In this document: in pieces, positions 46,807 through 55,253 of the stretch
Position numbering within the stretch: position 1 is the stretch's first letter
Layout: every line of letters begins with the position of its first letter
DNA from: Isoptericola halalbus
Lineage (GTDB): Bacteria; Actinomycetota; Actinomycetes; Actinomycetales; Cellulomonadaceae
DNA: 64,000 bases
Direction: 5' to 3'
NCBI GenBank assembly: GCA_009663185.1
Contig: VJZX01000001.1
Span: 310,001 to 374,000 of the forward strand
Program-made: the position numbers and the translations under genes
Notes under the pieces: model-generated
The model's input: the letters and a program-made list of their open reading frames with translations, nothing else
Told to the model about the DNA's origin: nothing
Databases searched by the model: none

Positions 46807-47748
46807 TCAGCCCTTGGTGGCGCCGAGCGTGAGGCCCTTGACGAAGTAGCGCTGGGCGAAGGGGTAGGCCAGGAGGATCGGGCCGATGGTGATGACGGTC
46901 ATCGCGAGGCGCATCTGGTAGACGGGCGCGGCGGACACCGTTCCGAGGTCGGCCGCGTTGGCGACGCTCGTGATGAGGTTCTGGAGCACGAGCTGCAAGG
47001 GGTACTTCGCGGGCTCGCTGATGAACAGCAGGGCGTGGAACCACTCGTTCCAGAACGTCACCGCGTAGAAGAGCGCGATGACGGCGATCACGGGCTTGGA
47101 CAGCGGCAGCACGATCTGGAAGAAGATGCGCAGCTCACCGGCGCCGTCGATGCGGGCGGCGTCGAGGATCTCCTGGGGCGTGCCCCGGAAGAAGCTCACC
47201 TGCACGAAGACGAGGAACGGCGCGACGACGAGCGGCAGGATGACCGCGAACCATGAGTTCCGCAGCTGCAGCACCTGCGTGATCAGGATGTACATCGGCA
47301 CCAGGCCGCCGGTGAACAGCATGGGGATGTAGGCGAAGACCGCGAGCGGCTTGCTCAGCCACGGCAGGCCGCGGGCGATCACCCAGGCGATGCCGGACGT
47401 GGCCGTGACGGCGATCGCCGTTCCGACGATGGTGATGAAGATCGTCGCGCCGTAGGAGAGCCAGACGCGCGACCCGGCGAAGATCGTCGTGTAGGCGTCG
47501 AGCGAGAACGGGTCGGGCCAGAACGAGTAGCCGCTCTGTGAGAGCACGGACTCGTCGGTGAGCGAGCCCGCGACGACCATCCAGAACGGGATCAGGCAAA
47601 TGAGGCCGAACGCGACGACGCCGACGTAGCTGGCGACAGTGAACGGCTCGGGGCGGTGCCGACGGCGGCGACGGCGGGTTTCCTCCAGCCGCGGCGCGGC
47701 AGCTGACGGCTGTGCGGTGCGGACACGGGCAGTCTCGGTGGTGGTCAC
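46807..47748 (-). CDS. ABC transporter permease, LplC type
   Basis: A 313-residue permease with six helices after an Arg-rich N-terminus. The coupling loop is DAARIDGAGELRIFFQIVLP. The Lpl-type C-terminus ends QRYFVKGLTLGATKG. The GTG start overlaps the upstream permease stop (GTGA). Confidence 0.93.
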   Translation of the reverse strand: MTTTETARVRTAQPSAAAPRLEETRRRRRRHRPEPFTVASYVGVVAFGLICLIPFWMVVAGSLTDESVLSQSGYSFWPDPFSLDAYTTIFAGSRVWLSYGATIFITIVGTAIAVTATSGIAWVIARGLPWLSKPLAVFAYIPMLFTGGLVPMYILITQVLQLRNSWFAVILPLVVAPFLVFVQVSFFRGTPQEILDAARIDGAGELRIFFQIVLPLSKPVIAVIALFYAVTFWNEWFHALLFISEPAKYPLQLVLQNLITSVANAADLGTVSAAPVYQMRLAMTVITIGPILLAYPFAQRYFVKGLTLGATKG

Positions 47749-48737
47749 AGGATCGACGTCTCCCTCGCGTAGCGCCGCTGGACCAGGGTCGCGATGACGA
47801 CGAGGACGAACCCCACGACCGACTGGAACAGCCCGATGGCGGCGGTTGTACCGAAGTCGCCGAACGTGCGCAGCGCACGGAAGACGTACGTGTCGATGAC
47901 GTCCGTCGTCGCGAAGAGCGTCCCGTTGTCGCCGATAATCGCGTAGATGGTGCCGAAGTCGCCGTAGAAGATCCGCCCGACGCCGAGGACGAGCAGGATC
48001 GCGGCGGTCGGCTTGAGCAGCGGGGTGGTGATCCGCAGCGCCATCTGGGCGCGGCTCGCGCCGTCGATGACACCGGCCTCGTAGACCTCCTCGGGGATCG
48101 CCGTGATCGCGGCGAGGAAGATGACGCTCATGTAGCCGCCGAGCTGCCAGACCTTGACGACCGTGAGGATCCACGGCCAGGGGCCGGGCGTGGTGTACCA
48201 GGACGGCTCGGGGAGCGTGAACATGCTGAGGAGGTCGTTGACGAGCCCGCCGCGACCACCCGGTCCGGCCAGGAACGCCTGCAGGAAGATGCTCACGACG
48301 ATGGGCGAGACGAAGTACGGGACGAAGATCACCGACTGGAAGAAGCGCTTCGTCACGCGCCCGCGGATCTCGTTGAGCATCAGCGCGAGCAGGATGCCCG
48401 CGCCGAGCGTCGCCGCCAAGAACAGCACGTTGAGGAACAGCGTGTTCCACATGATGCGGCCGGCGTTGCCGGACGTGAAGAAGAACTCGAAGTTCTCCAG
48501 TCCTGCCCAGGGCGAGCCGAAGACGCCGTCGGCGACGTTGAAGTCCTGGAACGCGACCACGAGCCCGGCCATCGGACCGTAGGCGAAGACGAGCAGCAGG
48601 ACGACGGCCGGTGCGGCGAGGATCACGAGACCGTAGTCACGACCGCGCCAGGTGCGGCGCGATCCCCGGTCCCTGGTCCGACGGGCGGTGTCGGCGGTAG
48701 CAAGGTTCTCGCTCGCGGTGCCGAGATCGGTGGTCAT
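47745..48737 (-). CDS. ABC transporter permease, LplB type
   Basis: A 330-residue permease, first gene of the operon. The coupling loop EAGVIDGASRAQMALRITTP and the N-terminal FAYGPMAGLVVAFQDFNVAD are typical of LplB. It forms the channel with the LplC-type partner. As with the GH42 operon, no ATPase gene is adjacent. Confidence 0.93.
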   Translation of the reverse strand: MTTDLGTASENLATADTARRTRDRGSRRTWRGRDYGLVILAAPAVVLLLVFAYGPMAGLVVAFQDFNVADGVFGSPWAGLENFEFFFTSGNAGRIMWNTLFLNVLFLAATLGAGILLALMLNEIRGRVTKRFFQSVIFVPYFVSPIVVSIFLQAFLAGPGGRGGLVNDLLSMFTLPEPSWYTTPGPWPWILTVVKVWQLGGYMSVIFLAAITAIPEEVYEAGVIDGASRAQMALRITTPLLKPTAAILLVLGVGRIFYGDFGTIYAIIGDNGTLFATTDVIDTYVFRALRTFGDFGTTAAIGLFQSVVGFVLVVIATLVQRRYARETSIL

Positions 48738-48887
48738 CGGCCACCTCCGGGCGGGAGGTGGAGCGACGACGTGGTGTCGCGCTCACATGGGTCCACGGCG
48801 GGGCTCTCCTTCTTCGTCGAAGGCCGGCAGGTGCTGGCACTGAGCGTGAGGTTAGGGCGCTGGCTGCGTAGGTGTCAAGGAAAGAAT

Positions 48888-48900
48888 GAAAGCGCGTTCC
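48888..48900. promoter_or_regulatory. LacI-like operator upstream of the LplBC operon
   Basis: GAAAGCGCGTTCC contains GAAAGCGCGTTC, symmetric at 10 of 12 positions with a central GCGC. It shares the GAAAG half-site with the operator at 44072-44086. Confidence 0.45.
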
Positions 48901-49036
48901 ACTCCCAAAGCAACGGCGTTCCGGCGCGCGGGACGCAGAAGTTGGCCGATTGCGGGCTGATGCCGCCGTCCGGGAACTCGCTCGTATCGGCATGTGGTTC
49001 CGCGTTCATCGCGGAAGATGAATGTGTTTCACGGCT

Positions 49037-49065
49037 TTGCCGCCGTTCCGCGGCGCGTGTAGCCT
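49037..49065 (+). promoter_or_regulatory. Promoter of a probable leaderless transcript
   Basis: TTGCCG (49037-49042) and TAGCCT (49060-49065) are 17 bp apart. The ATG of the hydrolase gene begins 8 bp after the -10, where transcription would be expected to start. Confidence 0.5.
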
Positions 49066-49072
49066 GCGCGTG

Positions 49073-49885
49073 ATGACCACCCTGCACCTCACGCGCACCG
49101 CCGCGCGCCCGCCGGTGCGAGGCACGATCCTCGCACTTCACGGGATGATGGAGAGCGGGCCGACCCTCGCGTCTGCGACCGACGCATGGGCGGCCGACGG
49201 GTGGTCCGTCGTCGCCCCCGACCTGCGCGGCCACGGACACTCTCCCCGGTGGGACCCCGACGACGCGCTGCACCCGGGCGACCGCCTGACGCAGGACGTC
49301 GTCGAGCTCCTCGACGAGCTGGGTGACGACGCTGTCGCCGCGGGTCCGCTGGTGCTGTTCGGGCACTCCGCCGGCGGGGGCGTCGCCGCGGCGAGTGCGG
49401 CGCTGCGTCCCGACCGGGTCCGCGCCGTCGTGCTCGAGGACCCGTTCTGGCGGCTCCCGATGACCCGTCACCAGGACCGGAGTGTCGCGGAGCAGGCCTA
49501 CTGCGACCTGCTCGACCGGCAGGCCATGGAGCTTCCGGAGCTCGCCGCGTGGGGCGCGTCCGAGCACCCCGGCTGGGATCCCGAGGAGCTCCCGGCCTGG
49601 GCGCAGGCGCAGCACGACGCCGATCCGGCGCTGGTCCGCAACGGCGACGTCATTCCGACGCCGTCGTGGCCGGACCTCCTGTCCGGTCTCGTCCGGGCGG
49701 ACATCGACACCCTGGTCGTCACCGGGACGGCGGCAGGCGTCGGCATGACGCCGGAGCACCGTCGGCTCATCAGTTCCAGCGGTGCTCGCCTCGCCGTCAT
49801 CGACGGCGCCGCCCACTTCGTGCGGCGTGACGCGCCGCAGGAGTTCGTCCGGGTGACATCGACGTTCCTGGCCGAGGTCGCCTGA
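49073..49885 (+). CDS. Alpha/beta hydrolase
   Basis: A 270-residue alpha/beta hydrolase. The nucleophile Ser99 lies in LFGHSAGGG, the oxyanion segment is LALHGMMESG, and APDLRGHGHS is the usual family block. A likely catalytic His is in DGAAHFVRRD near the C-terminus. Substrate unknown. There is no ribosome site before the ATG, consistent with a leaderless mRNA. Confidence 0.85.
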   Translation: MTTLHLTRTAARPPVRGTILALHGMMESGPTLASATDAWAADGWSVVAPDLRGHGHSPRWDPDDALHPGDRLTQDVVELLDELGDDAVAAGPLVLFGHSAGGGVAAASAALRPDRVRAVVLEDPFWRLPMTRHQDRSVAEQAYCDLLDRQAMELPELAAWGASEHPGWDPEELPAWAQAQHDADPALVRNGDVIPTPSWPDLLSGLVRADIDTLVVTGTAAGVGMTPEHRRLISSSGARLAVIDGAAHFVRRDAPQEFVRVTSTFLAEVA

Positions 49886-49902
49886 GCGAGCTTATGGCCC
49901 GG

Positions 49903-49938
49903 CTGGGCGCCCGCGGAGTCGTCGCCGCGGGCGCCCAG
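49903..49938. terminator. Terminator between the hydrolase gene and mrp
   Basis: Arms 49903-49916 and 49925-49938 form a perfect 14-bp GC stem with an 8-base loop between convergent genes. Confidence 0.75.
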
Positions 49939-49967
49939 GCTGGGACAGGACTTGGAACCGGCGACCT
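49939..49967 (-). other. Degenerate tRNA 3'-end fragment, possible attachment-site remnant
   Basis: On the minus strand this begins AGGTCGC and aligns with the variable loop, T-arm and 3' acceptor strand of the initiator tRNA encoded at 63164-63237: 23 of 28 tRNA positions match with one inserted base. It is in the same orientation as the tRNA and lies at the far end of the intervening block. The alignment was done by eye, and chance similarity cannot be excluded. Confidence 0.35.
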
Positions 49968-49978
49968 GGAACCGTTCT

Positions 49979-51157
49979 TCAGCAGGTCGCGCACATGCCC
50001 GACGAGCAGCAGCCCGCGGTGGCCATCGCCATGAGCGGCAGCGAGCGCAGCGGCCTGTCGACCTGGTTCGCGAGCCAGCCGCCGATGGCGCGCAGCGCCT
50101 CCGAGGCTGAGGTCGGCTCGGCGCCCTCGAGCACCACGGGGGCGCCCTGGTCGCCTCCGGTGCCGATCGTCGGCTCGATGGGCACCTGACCGACGAGCGG
50201 AACGACGTAGCCGAGCTCTCGCGTCAGGGTCGCGGCCACCGCTGCGCCTCCACCTTCGCCGAAGGGGGTCCACCGCCGACCATCGGGAAGCTCGGCCCAG
50301 GCCATGTTCTCGATGACCCCGAGAACACGCTGCTTGGTCTCCTTCGCGACGGTGCCGGCTCGCTCCGCGACCTCGGCCGCGGCCAGGTGGGGCGTGGTGA
50401 CGACGAGGTACTCGGCGCGAGGCAGCAGCTGTGCCAGGGAGATGGTGATGTCACCGGTCCCCGGCGGCATGTCGATGAGCAGGACGTCCAGGTCGCCCCA
50501 GTAGACATCGACGAAGAACTGCTGCAGCGCTCGGTGGAGCATCGGCCCGCGCCACATGACCGGCGCGTTCCCCTCGGTGAACATCCCCATCGAGATGACC
50601 TTCACCCCGTGGCCCGTCGGCGGCATCAGCATGCGGTCGACCTGGGTCGGGGCCGTCGTCAGCCCCAGTGCGCGCGGGATGCTGTGGCCGTAGATGTCGG
50701 CGTCGACGACGCCGACGCGCAGTCCGCGCCGGGCGAGCTCAGCGGCGATGTTGGCCGTGACGCTGGACTTGCCCACTCCACCCTTGGCCGAGGCGATGCA
50801 GTACACCTTCGTGGCGGAGTCGGCGGCGGCGAAGGGGACGGTCGGCTCCGCTTGCTCCCCGCGGAGCAGCTGGCGCAGGTCCCCACGCTGCTGCTCCGTC
50901 ATCACGCCGAGCTCGACGTGCACGGCTGCCACGTGCGGGATCTTCTCGACGGCCGATGTCACCTCGCGCGTGATGCGATCCTTCATCGGGCAGCCGGCGA
51001 CGGTGAGGACGACCGTGACAGTGACGTCACCGCCGACGATCGTCACGTCGCGGACCATGCCGAGCTCGGTGATCGGCCGACCGATCTCTGGATCGAGGAC
51101 CGTTGCCAGGGCCGCCTGGACCTCGTCGGCGAGGGGGATCACTTCGGTCATGCTCAT
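49979..51157 (-). CDS. Mrp/NBP35-type P-loop ATPase with cysteine-rich tail
   Basis: A 392-residue protein. The N-terminal MIP18-like (DUF59) domain spans about residues 8-85 with the conserved Cys in TVAGCPMKD. The ATPase domain has the deviant Walker A ASAKGGVGKSS (Lys130) and IDMPPGTGDITI. Mrp proteins carry or transfer Fe-S clusters. The usual internal CxxC after ENM is missing (ENMAWAELPDGRRW). Instead the protein ends in GCCSSGMCATC, four Cys in 11 residues. The ATG at 51157 overlaps the korB stop, so it belongs to the operon and may mature its Fe-S enzymes. Confidence 0.88.
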   Translation of the reverse strand: MSMTEVIPLADEVQAALATVLDPEIGRPITELGMVRDVTIVGGDVTVTVVLTVAGCPMKDRITREVTSAVEKIPHVAAVHVELGVMTEQQRGDLRQLLRGEQAEPTVPFAAADSATKVYCIASAKGGVGKSSVTANIAAELARRGLRVGVVDADIYGHSIPRALGLTTAPTQVDRMLMPPTGHGVKVISMGMFTEGNAPVMWRGPMLHRALQQFFVDVYWGDLDVLLIDMPPGTGDITISLAQLLPRAEYLVVTTPHLAAAEVAERAGTVAKETKQRVLGVIENMAWAELPDGRRWTPFGEGGGAAVAATLTRELGYVVPLVGQVPIEPTIGTGGDQGAPVVLEGAEPTSASEALRAIGGWLANQVDRPLRSLPLMAMATAGCCSSGMCATC

Positions 51158-52266
51158 GCGCTGGCTCCTCGGTGGGTAGGGACGCTCCACACGTCTCCGG
51201 CGAAGATGAGGTCCTCCAGGTCCGGAGGGCTCGCCTCGGCTGCGATCTCGCCCTGCCGGCGGACGTCGTCGTCGTACGCGGGACGCGACACCGCCCGGAA
51301 GACGCCCGTGACGACGTACGACAGGTCCTGGGCAGAGAGCCGTGAGAGGGCGAACGCCGTCGTCGGGTCCGGGTCCGCCGGATCGTGGATCAGCACCTGG
51401 GCGGGGTCTGCCTCGTCCCGGGCGACGACGCGCAGGGTGCCCCCGTCCCGGACGACCAGGTGGGAGTGCCGTCCCTGGTCATCAGGCTCGCCGAGACCGA
51501 GAGGGCTCCCCGCCGCGAGCTTGATGAGGCGCCGTTCGCTCCCGGGCTCCTTCAGGACGTCGAAGGCCCCGTTGTTGAAGATGGGACAGTTCTGATAGAT
51601 CTCGACCAGGGCAGCCCCACGATGCTCCGCTGCTCGGGAAAGCACCTCGGCGAGCCCTTCGCGGTCGGAGTCGAGGGCACGGGCGACGAACGACGCCTCG
51701 GCCCCGAGTGCCAGCGAGACCGGGTTGAAGGGCGCGTCCGGCGCGCCGAGGGGACTCGACTTGGTCACCATTCCCTGGTTGCTGGTCGGCGAGTACTGGC
51801 CCTTGGTGAGGCCGTACACGCGGTTGTTGAAGAGCAGGATGGTGATGTTGACGTTCCTGCGCAGAGCGTGGATCAGGTGGTTGCCACCGATCGAGAGCGC
51901 GTCCCCGTCGCCGGTGATGACCCAGACGGACAGATCGGGGCGGGCGACAGCCAGCCCTGTCGCGATCGCGGGCGCGCGGCCATGGATGGAGTGCATCCCG
52001 TAGGTGTCGAGGTAGTAGGGGAACCGGCTCGAGCACCCGATGCCCGAAACGAAGACCAGGTTCTCCTTCTTCAGGCCGAGAGCCGGCAGCATCGCCTGCA
52101 CCGTGTTGAGGATGATGTAGTCCCCGCAGCCCGGGCACCAGCGCACCTCCTGGTCGGACCGGTAGTCCGCGGGCTTCTGTCCTTGCGGTCCGCGGGGCAC
52201 CATCGCGAGTCCCGAGAGCGGCTGCTGCTCCCCCTCGACCTGGAGCGGTTCGTCGAGCGTGGTCAT
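51154..52266 (-). CDS. korB: 2-oxoacid:ferredoxin oxidoreductase, beta subunit
   Basis: The thiamine-diphosphate-binding subunit of a KorAB-type enzyme that oxidatively decarboxylates a 2-oxoacid to acyl-CoA and reduces ferredoxin, or runs in reverse. The 370-residue protein has the cluster ligands WCPGCGDY (Cys44, Cys47) and Cys in SGIGCSSRFPYY, and the ThDP motif TGDGDALSIGGNH with NNRVYGLTKGQ. Its start overlaps korA (ATGA). The family is usually 2-oxoglutarate-specific in actinobacteria, but the setting here leaves the substrate open. Confidence 0.92.
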   Translation of the reverse strand: MTTLDEPLQVEGEQQPLSGLAMVPRGPQGQKPADYRSDQEVRWCPGCGDYIILNTVQAMLPALGLKKENLVFVSGIGCSSRFPYYLDTYGMHSIHGRAPAIATGLAVARPDLSVWVITGDGDALSIGGNHLIHALRRNVNITILLFNNRVYGLTKGQYSPTSNQGMVTKSSPLGAPDAPFNPVSLALGAEASFVARALDSDREGLAEVLSRAAEHRGAALVEIYQNCPIFNNGAFDVLKEPGSERRLIKLAAGSPLGLGEPDDQGRHSHLVVRDGGTLRVVARDEADPAQVLIHDPADPDPTTAFALSRLSAQDLSYVVTGVFRAVSRPAYDDDVRRQGEIAAEASPPDLEDLIFAGDVWSVPTHRGASA

Positions 52267-54116
52267 GCCGCGACTCCTTCCATGTAGGCGAGGAACGCCG
52301 CCTCCAGGTCGCCCGCCTTGAACGGCTGTCCGGTGACCTGGGTGTGACTGACCAGGTGGGTGGCCCCACGTCCACGGAGCAGGAGCGCCAGCTGGCCGAG
52401 GTTCATCTCGGGGACGATGACGCGCTCGTACCGGGCGAGGACGTCGTCGAGGTTGGCCGGGAACGGGTTGAGGTGCCGCAGGTGGGCGTGGGCGACGGGG
52501 ACTCCCCGCGCGGCCAGTCGACGGCACGCATCCTGGATGGGTCCATAGGTGGAGCCCCAACCGAGGATCAATGTCCGGGTGGTCGCCGGGGAGGGATCGT
52601 GGACGTCGAGATCCGCGACGTCGATGCCGGCGATCTTCTGCTGGCGCAACCGCACCATGAACTCGTGGTTGGCCGGGTCGTACGAGATGGCACCTGTGTC
52701 AGCGGCCTTCTCGAGCCCGCCGATGCGGTGCTCCAGCCCTGGGGTGCCGGGGATCGCCCATGCACGTGCCAGCGTCTCCTGGTCCCGGACGTAAGGCCAG
52801 TGGGTCCCGCTCCCGTCCGCCGCGTTGGGTTCCGTCGAGAAGTCAGGACGGATGTCTGGCAGCTGGTCGATCACCGGGAGTCGCCACGGCTCTGCGCCGT
52901 TGGCGAGGGCTCCGTCGGACAGAAGGAGCACGGGGGTCCGGTAGGTGACGGCGATCCGAACTGCCTCCAGGGCCGCGTCGAAACAGTCCGCCGGCGTGCT
53001 GGGTGCGACGACCGCGACCGGTGACTCGCCGTGCCGCCCGAACATGGCCTGCAGAAGGTCTGCCTGCTCCGTCTTCGTGGGCAGCCCGGTCGAGGGCCCG
53101 CCTCGCTGGACGTCGACGACGAGCAGCGGGAGCTCGGCCATCACCGCCAGACCGATCGTCTCCGACTTGAGGGCGAGACCGGGACCGGAGGTCGTGGTGA
53201 CGCCGAGTGCTCCGCCGAACGAGGCACCGAGGGCAGCACCGACCGCGGAGATCTCGTCCTCGGCCTGGATGGTGAGCACCGGGAAGTTCTTGTGCTTGGC
53301 GAGCTCGTGCAGGATGTCGGAGGCAGGGGTGATCGGGTAGGTACCCAGCACCACCTTCATCCCGGACACCCAGCCCGCAGCGATGATGCCCAGCGCGAGT
53401 GCCGCGTTGCCGCTCACGTGCCGGTATGTCCCCTCGGGAAGGGCCGCGGCAGGCACCTCGTAGCTGACGGCGAACATCTCCGTCGTCTCACCGAAGTTCC
53501 AGCCGGCGCGGAAGGCAAGGATGTTCGCCTGCGCCACCAGCGGCTTCTTCGCGAACTTCTTCCGCAGGTAGTCCTCCACCACCTCGGTCGGCCGCCCGTA
53601 CATCCAGGACAGGAGCCCCAGCGCGAAGAGGTTCCGGCACCGCAGCGCTTCCTTGCGTCCGAGGCCGAGCTCGCTGACAGCCCCCAGGGTCAGGGCGCCC
53701 ATGGTGACCTGATGGACGGTGAGATGGGCAAGGGATCCATCGCTGAGGGGGTCCGACACATACCCGGCCTTGGCGATGTTGCGCTTGGTGAACTCGTCGG
53801 GATCGACGATCACGACACCGCCGACCGAGACGTCGGCGGCATTGGCCCGGAGCGCCGCGGGGTTCATCGCCACGAGCACGTCGGGAGCGTCACCGGGGGT
53901 GAGGATGTCGCTGCTGGCGAAGTGGACCTGGAACGAGGAGACGCCGTGCACGGTGCCCTGCGGCGCCCTGATCTCCGCCGGAAAGTTGGGGAAGGTCGCC
54001 AGGTCGTTGCCGAACGCGGCTGCCTGCCCGGTAAAGCGATCCCCGACGAGCTGCATGCCGTCGCCGGAGTCGCCGGCGAACCGGACGACGACCCGGTCGA
54101 TGCGCTCTGTGTTCAT
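52263..54116 (-). CDS. korA: 2-oxoacid:ferredoxin oxidoreductase, fused gamma-alpha subunit
   Basis: A 617-residue partner of KorB. The N-terminal gamma domain (about 1-190) starts VVRFAGDSGDGMQLVGDRFT. The alpha domain follows with GTYPITPASDILHEL and TTTSGPGLALKSETIGLAVM, then a C-terminal part with LILGWGSTYGPIQDACR and AHAHLRHLNPFP. This is the standard actinobacterial fused layout. It overlaps fdxA and korB by 4 bp on each side. Confidence 0.93.
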   Translation of the reverse strand: MNTERIDRVVVRFAGDSGDGMQLVGDRFTGQAAAFGNDLATFPNFPAEIRAPQGTVHGVSSFQVHFASSDILTPGDAPDVLVAMNPAALRANAADVSVGGVVIVDPDEFTKRNIAKAGYVSDPLSDGSLAHLTVHQVTMGALTLGAVSELGLGRKEALRCRNLFALGLLSWMYGRPTEVVEDYLRKKFAKKPLVAQANILAFRAGWNFGETTEMFAVSYEVPAAALPEGTYRHVSGNAALALGIIAAGWVSGMKVVLGTYPITPASDILHELAKHKNFPVLTIQAEDEISAVGAALGASFGGALGVTTTSGPGLALKSETIGLAVMAELPLLVVDVQRGGPSTGLPTKTEQADLLQAMFGRHGESPVAVVAPSTPADCFDAALEAVRIAVTYRTPVLLLSDGALANGAEPWRLPVIDQLPDIRPDFSTEPNAADGSGTHWPYVRDQETLARAWAIPGTPGLEHRIGGLEKAADTGAISYDPANHEFMVRLRQQKIAGIDVADLDVHDPSPATTRTLILGWGSTYGPIQDACRRLAARGVPVAHAHLRHLNPFPANLDDVLARYERVIVPEMNLGQLALLLRGRGATHLVSHTQVTGQPFKAGDLEAAFLAYMEGVAA

Positions 54117-54451
54117 CGGCCGGGTGTCCCGGCCACGAGGGGGGTGTCCACGCCGATGTCACCGAGGTCCGCGGCCCCACCGGGGTTGCCCACGGGCGCC
54201 GAACGACCGGGCAGCACCTCGGTGAAGAAGCGGGCGTTGTCCTCGACGAAGGCGAGCTCCTCCTCCAGCGCGTCGTCTGCCTGGAAGATCGCCTCGGCCG
54301 GGCAGACGGGTTCGCAGGCACTGCAGTCGATGCACTCGTCAGGGTTGATGTACGCGCTGCGTTCCCCGATGTAGATGCAGTCCACGGGGCACTCGTCGAC
54401 ACAGGCGCGGTCGGTGACGTCGATGCACGGGGCTCCGATGACGTAGGTCAT
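54113..54451 (-). CDS. fdxA: 7Fe-type ferredoxin
   Basis: A 112-residue ferredoxin with Cys9, Cys17, Cys21 and Cys25 (ACVDECPVDC) and the second set Cys40-x2-Cys43-x2-Cys46-x3-Cys50-Pro. This is the arrangement of seven-iron (3Fe-4S plus 4Fe-4S) FdxA proteins, with the usual extended C-terminus. It overlaps korA by 4 bp and is likely the electron partner of KorAB. Confidence 0.93.
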   Translation of the reverse strand: MTYVIGAPCIDVTDRACVDECPVDCIYIGERSAYINPDECIDCSACEPVCPAEAIFQADDALEEELAFVEDNARFFTEVLPGRSAPVGNPGGAADLGDIGVDTPLVAGTPGR

Positions 54452-54470
54452 GTCTCAGTCCTTCAGGTCT

Positions 54471-55253
54471 TCAGTGGGAGGGAAACTGCCCATGGCCGAG
54501 CAGCGCGAGGATCTCCTTGCCCTGCAGCGCGAACTCCGGGTGCAGCTGGGCGTCGGGGTCGCGAGGGCGTGCTACGGCGACGATCCGCGCGACCCGGGCC
54601 GGGCGCGGTGTCAGTACGACGACGCGATCGGCGAGCAGCAGGGCCTCCTCGACGTCGTGCGTCACGAAGAGGACGGTGGTGCGTCGCTGCTGCCAGACCG
54701 AGACCAGCAGCTCCTGCATGTCGAGCCGCGTCTGGGCATCGAGGGCACCGAACGGCTCATCCATGAGCAGCACTCGCGGCTCTGCGGCAAGAGTCCGCGC
54801 GAGCTGGACGCGCTGGCGCATGCCGCCGGAGAGCTGCTTGGGCAGGTGATCGGCGAATGGCGTCAGGCCTACCTGGTCCAGCAGCGCGAGCGCGAGCTGC
54901 TTGCGCTCCCGACGCGGAACCCCTCGCATCGCCAGCGCGAACTCGACGTTCCGGCGGGCCGTGCGCCAAGGCAGCAACGCATCCTCTTGGAACACCATCG
55001 CGCAGTGGGCTTCCGGGCCGTTGTGGACCAGGCCGTCGATCCTCGCGGCGCCTGCTGCGATCGGCTGCAGGCCCGCGAGAGCCCGCAGGATGGTCGACTT
55101 GCCGCAGCCTGAGGGGCCGAGGAGCATGACGATCTCACCGGGGTCGACCTTCAGATCGATCTGCGCGGCGGGCCCGTCTGGGTAGTCGATCCGGATGTTG
55201 TCGAGGTCGACCGGTGCGCCGGCGTCGGTCGTGGCGACTGCCGCGGAGCTCAT
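54471..55253 (-). CDS. Nitrate/sulfonate/taurine-type ABC transporter ATPase
   Basis: A 260-residue ATPase of the SsuB/TauB family. Walker A is GPSGCGKS (46-53), the Q-loop is MVFQEDALLPWRTARRNV, the signature LSGGMRQRVQLARTL, and Walker B VLLMDEPFGALDAQTR. The family-specific LPWR is present. The start overlaps the permease stop (ATGA). Substrate class follows from the whole transporter. Confidence 0.92.
   Translation of the reverse strand: MSSAAVATTDAGAPVDLDNIRIDYPDGPAAQIDLKVDPGEIVMLLGPSGCGKSTILRALAGLQPIAAGAARIDGLVHNGPEAHCAMVFQEDALLPWRTARRNVEFALAMRGVPRRERKQLALALLDQVGLTPFADHLPKQLSGGMRQRVQLARTLAAEPRVLLMDEPFGALDAQTRLDMQELLVSVWQQRRTTVLFVTHDVEEALLLADRVVVLTPRPARVARIVAVARPRDPDAQLHPEFALQGKEILALLGHGQFPSH

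Larger units (their letters stand above)
48738..49072. other. 335-bp divergent intergenic region
   Basis: It separates the LplB-type permease gene and the alpha/beta hydrolase gene. It holds a LacI-like operator at 48888-48900 and a promoter reading towards the hydrolase (49037-49065). No coding sequence with family resemblance was seen. Confidence 0.6.
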
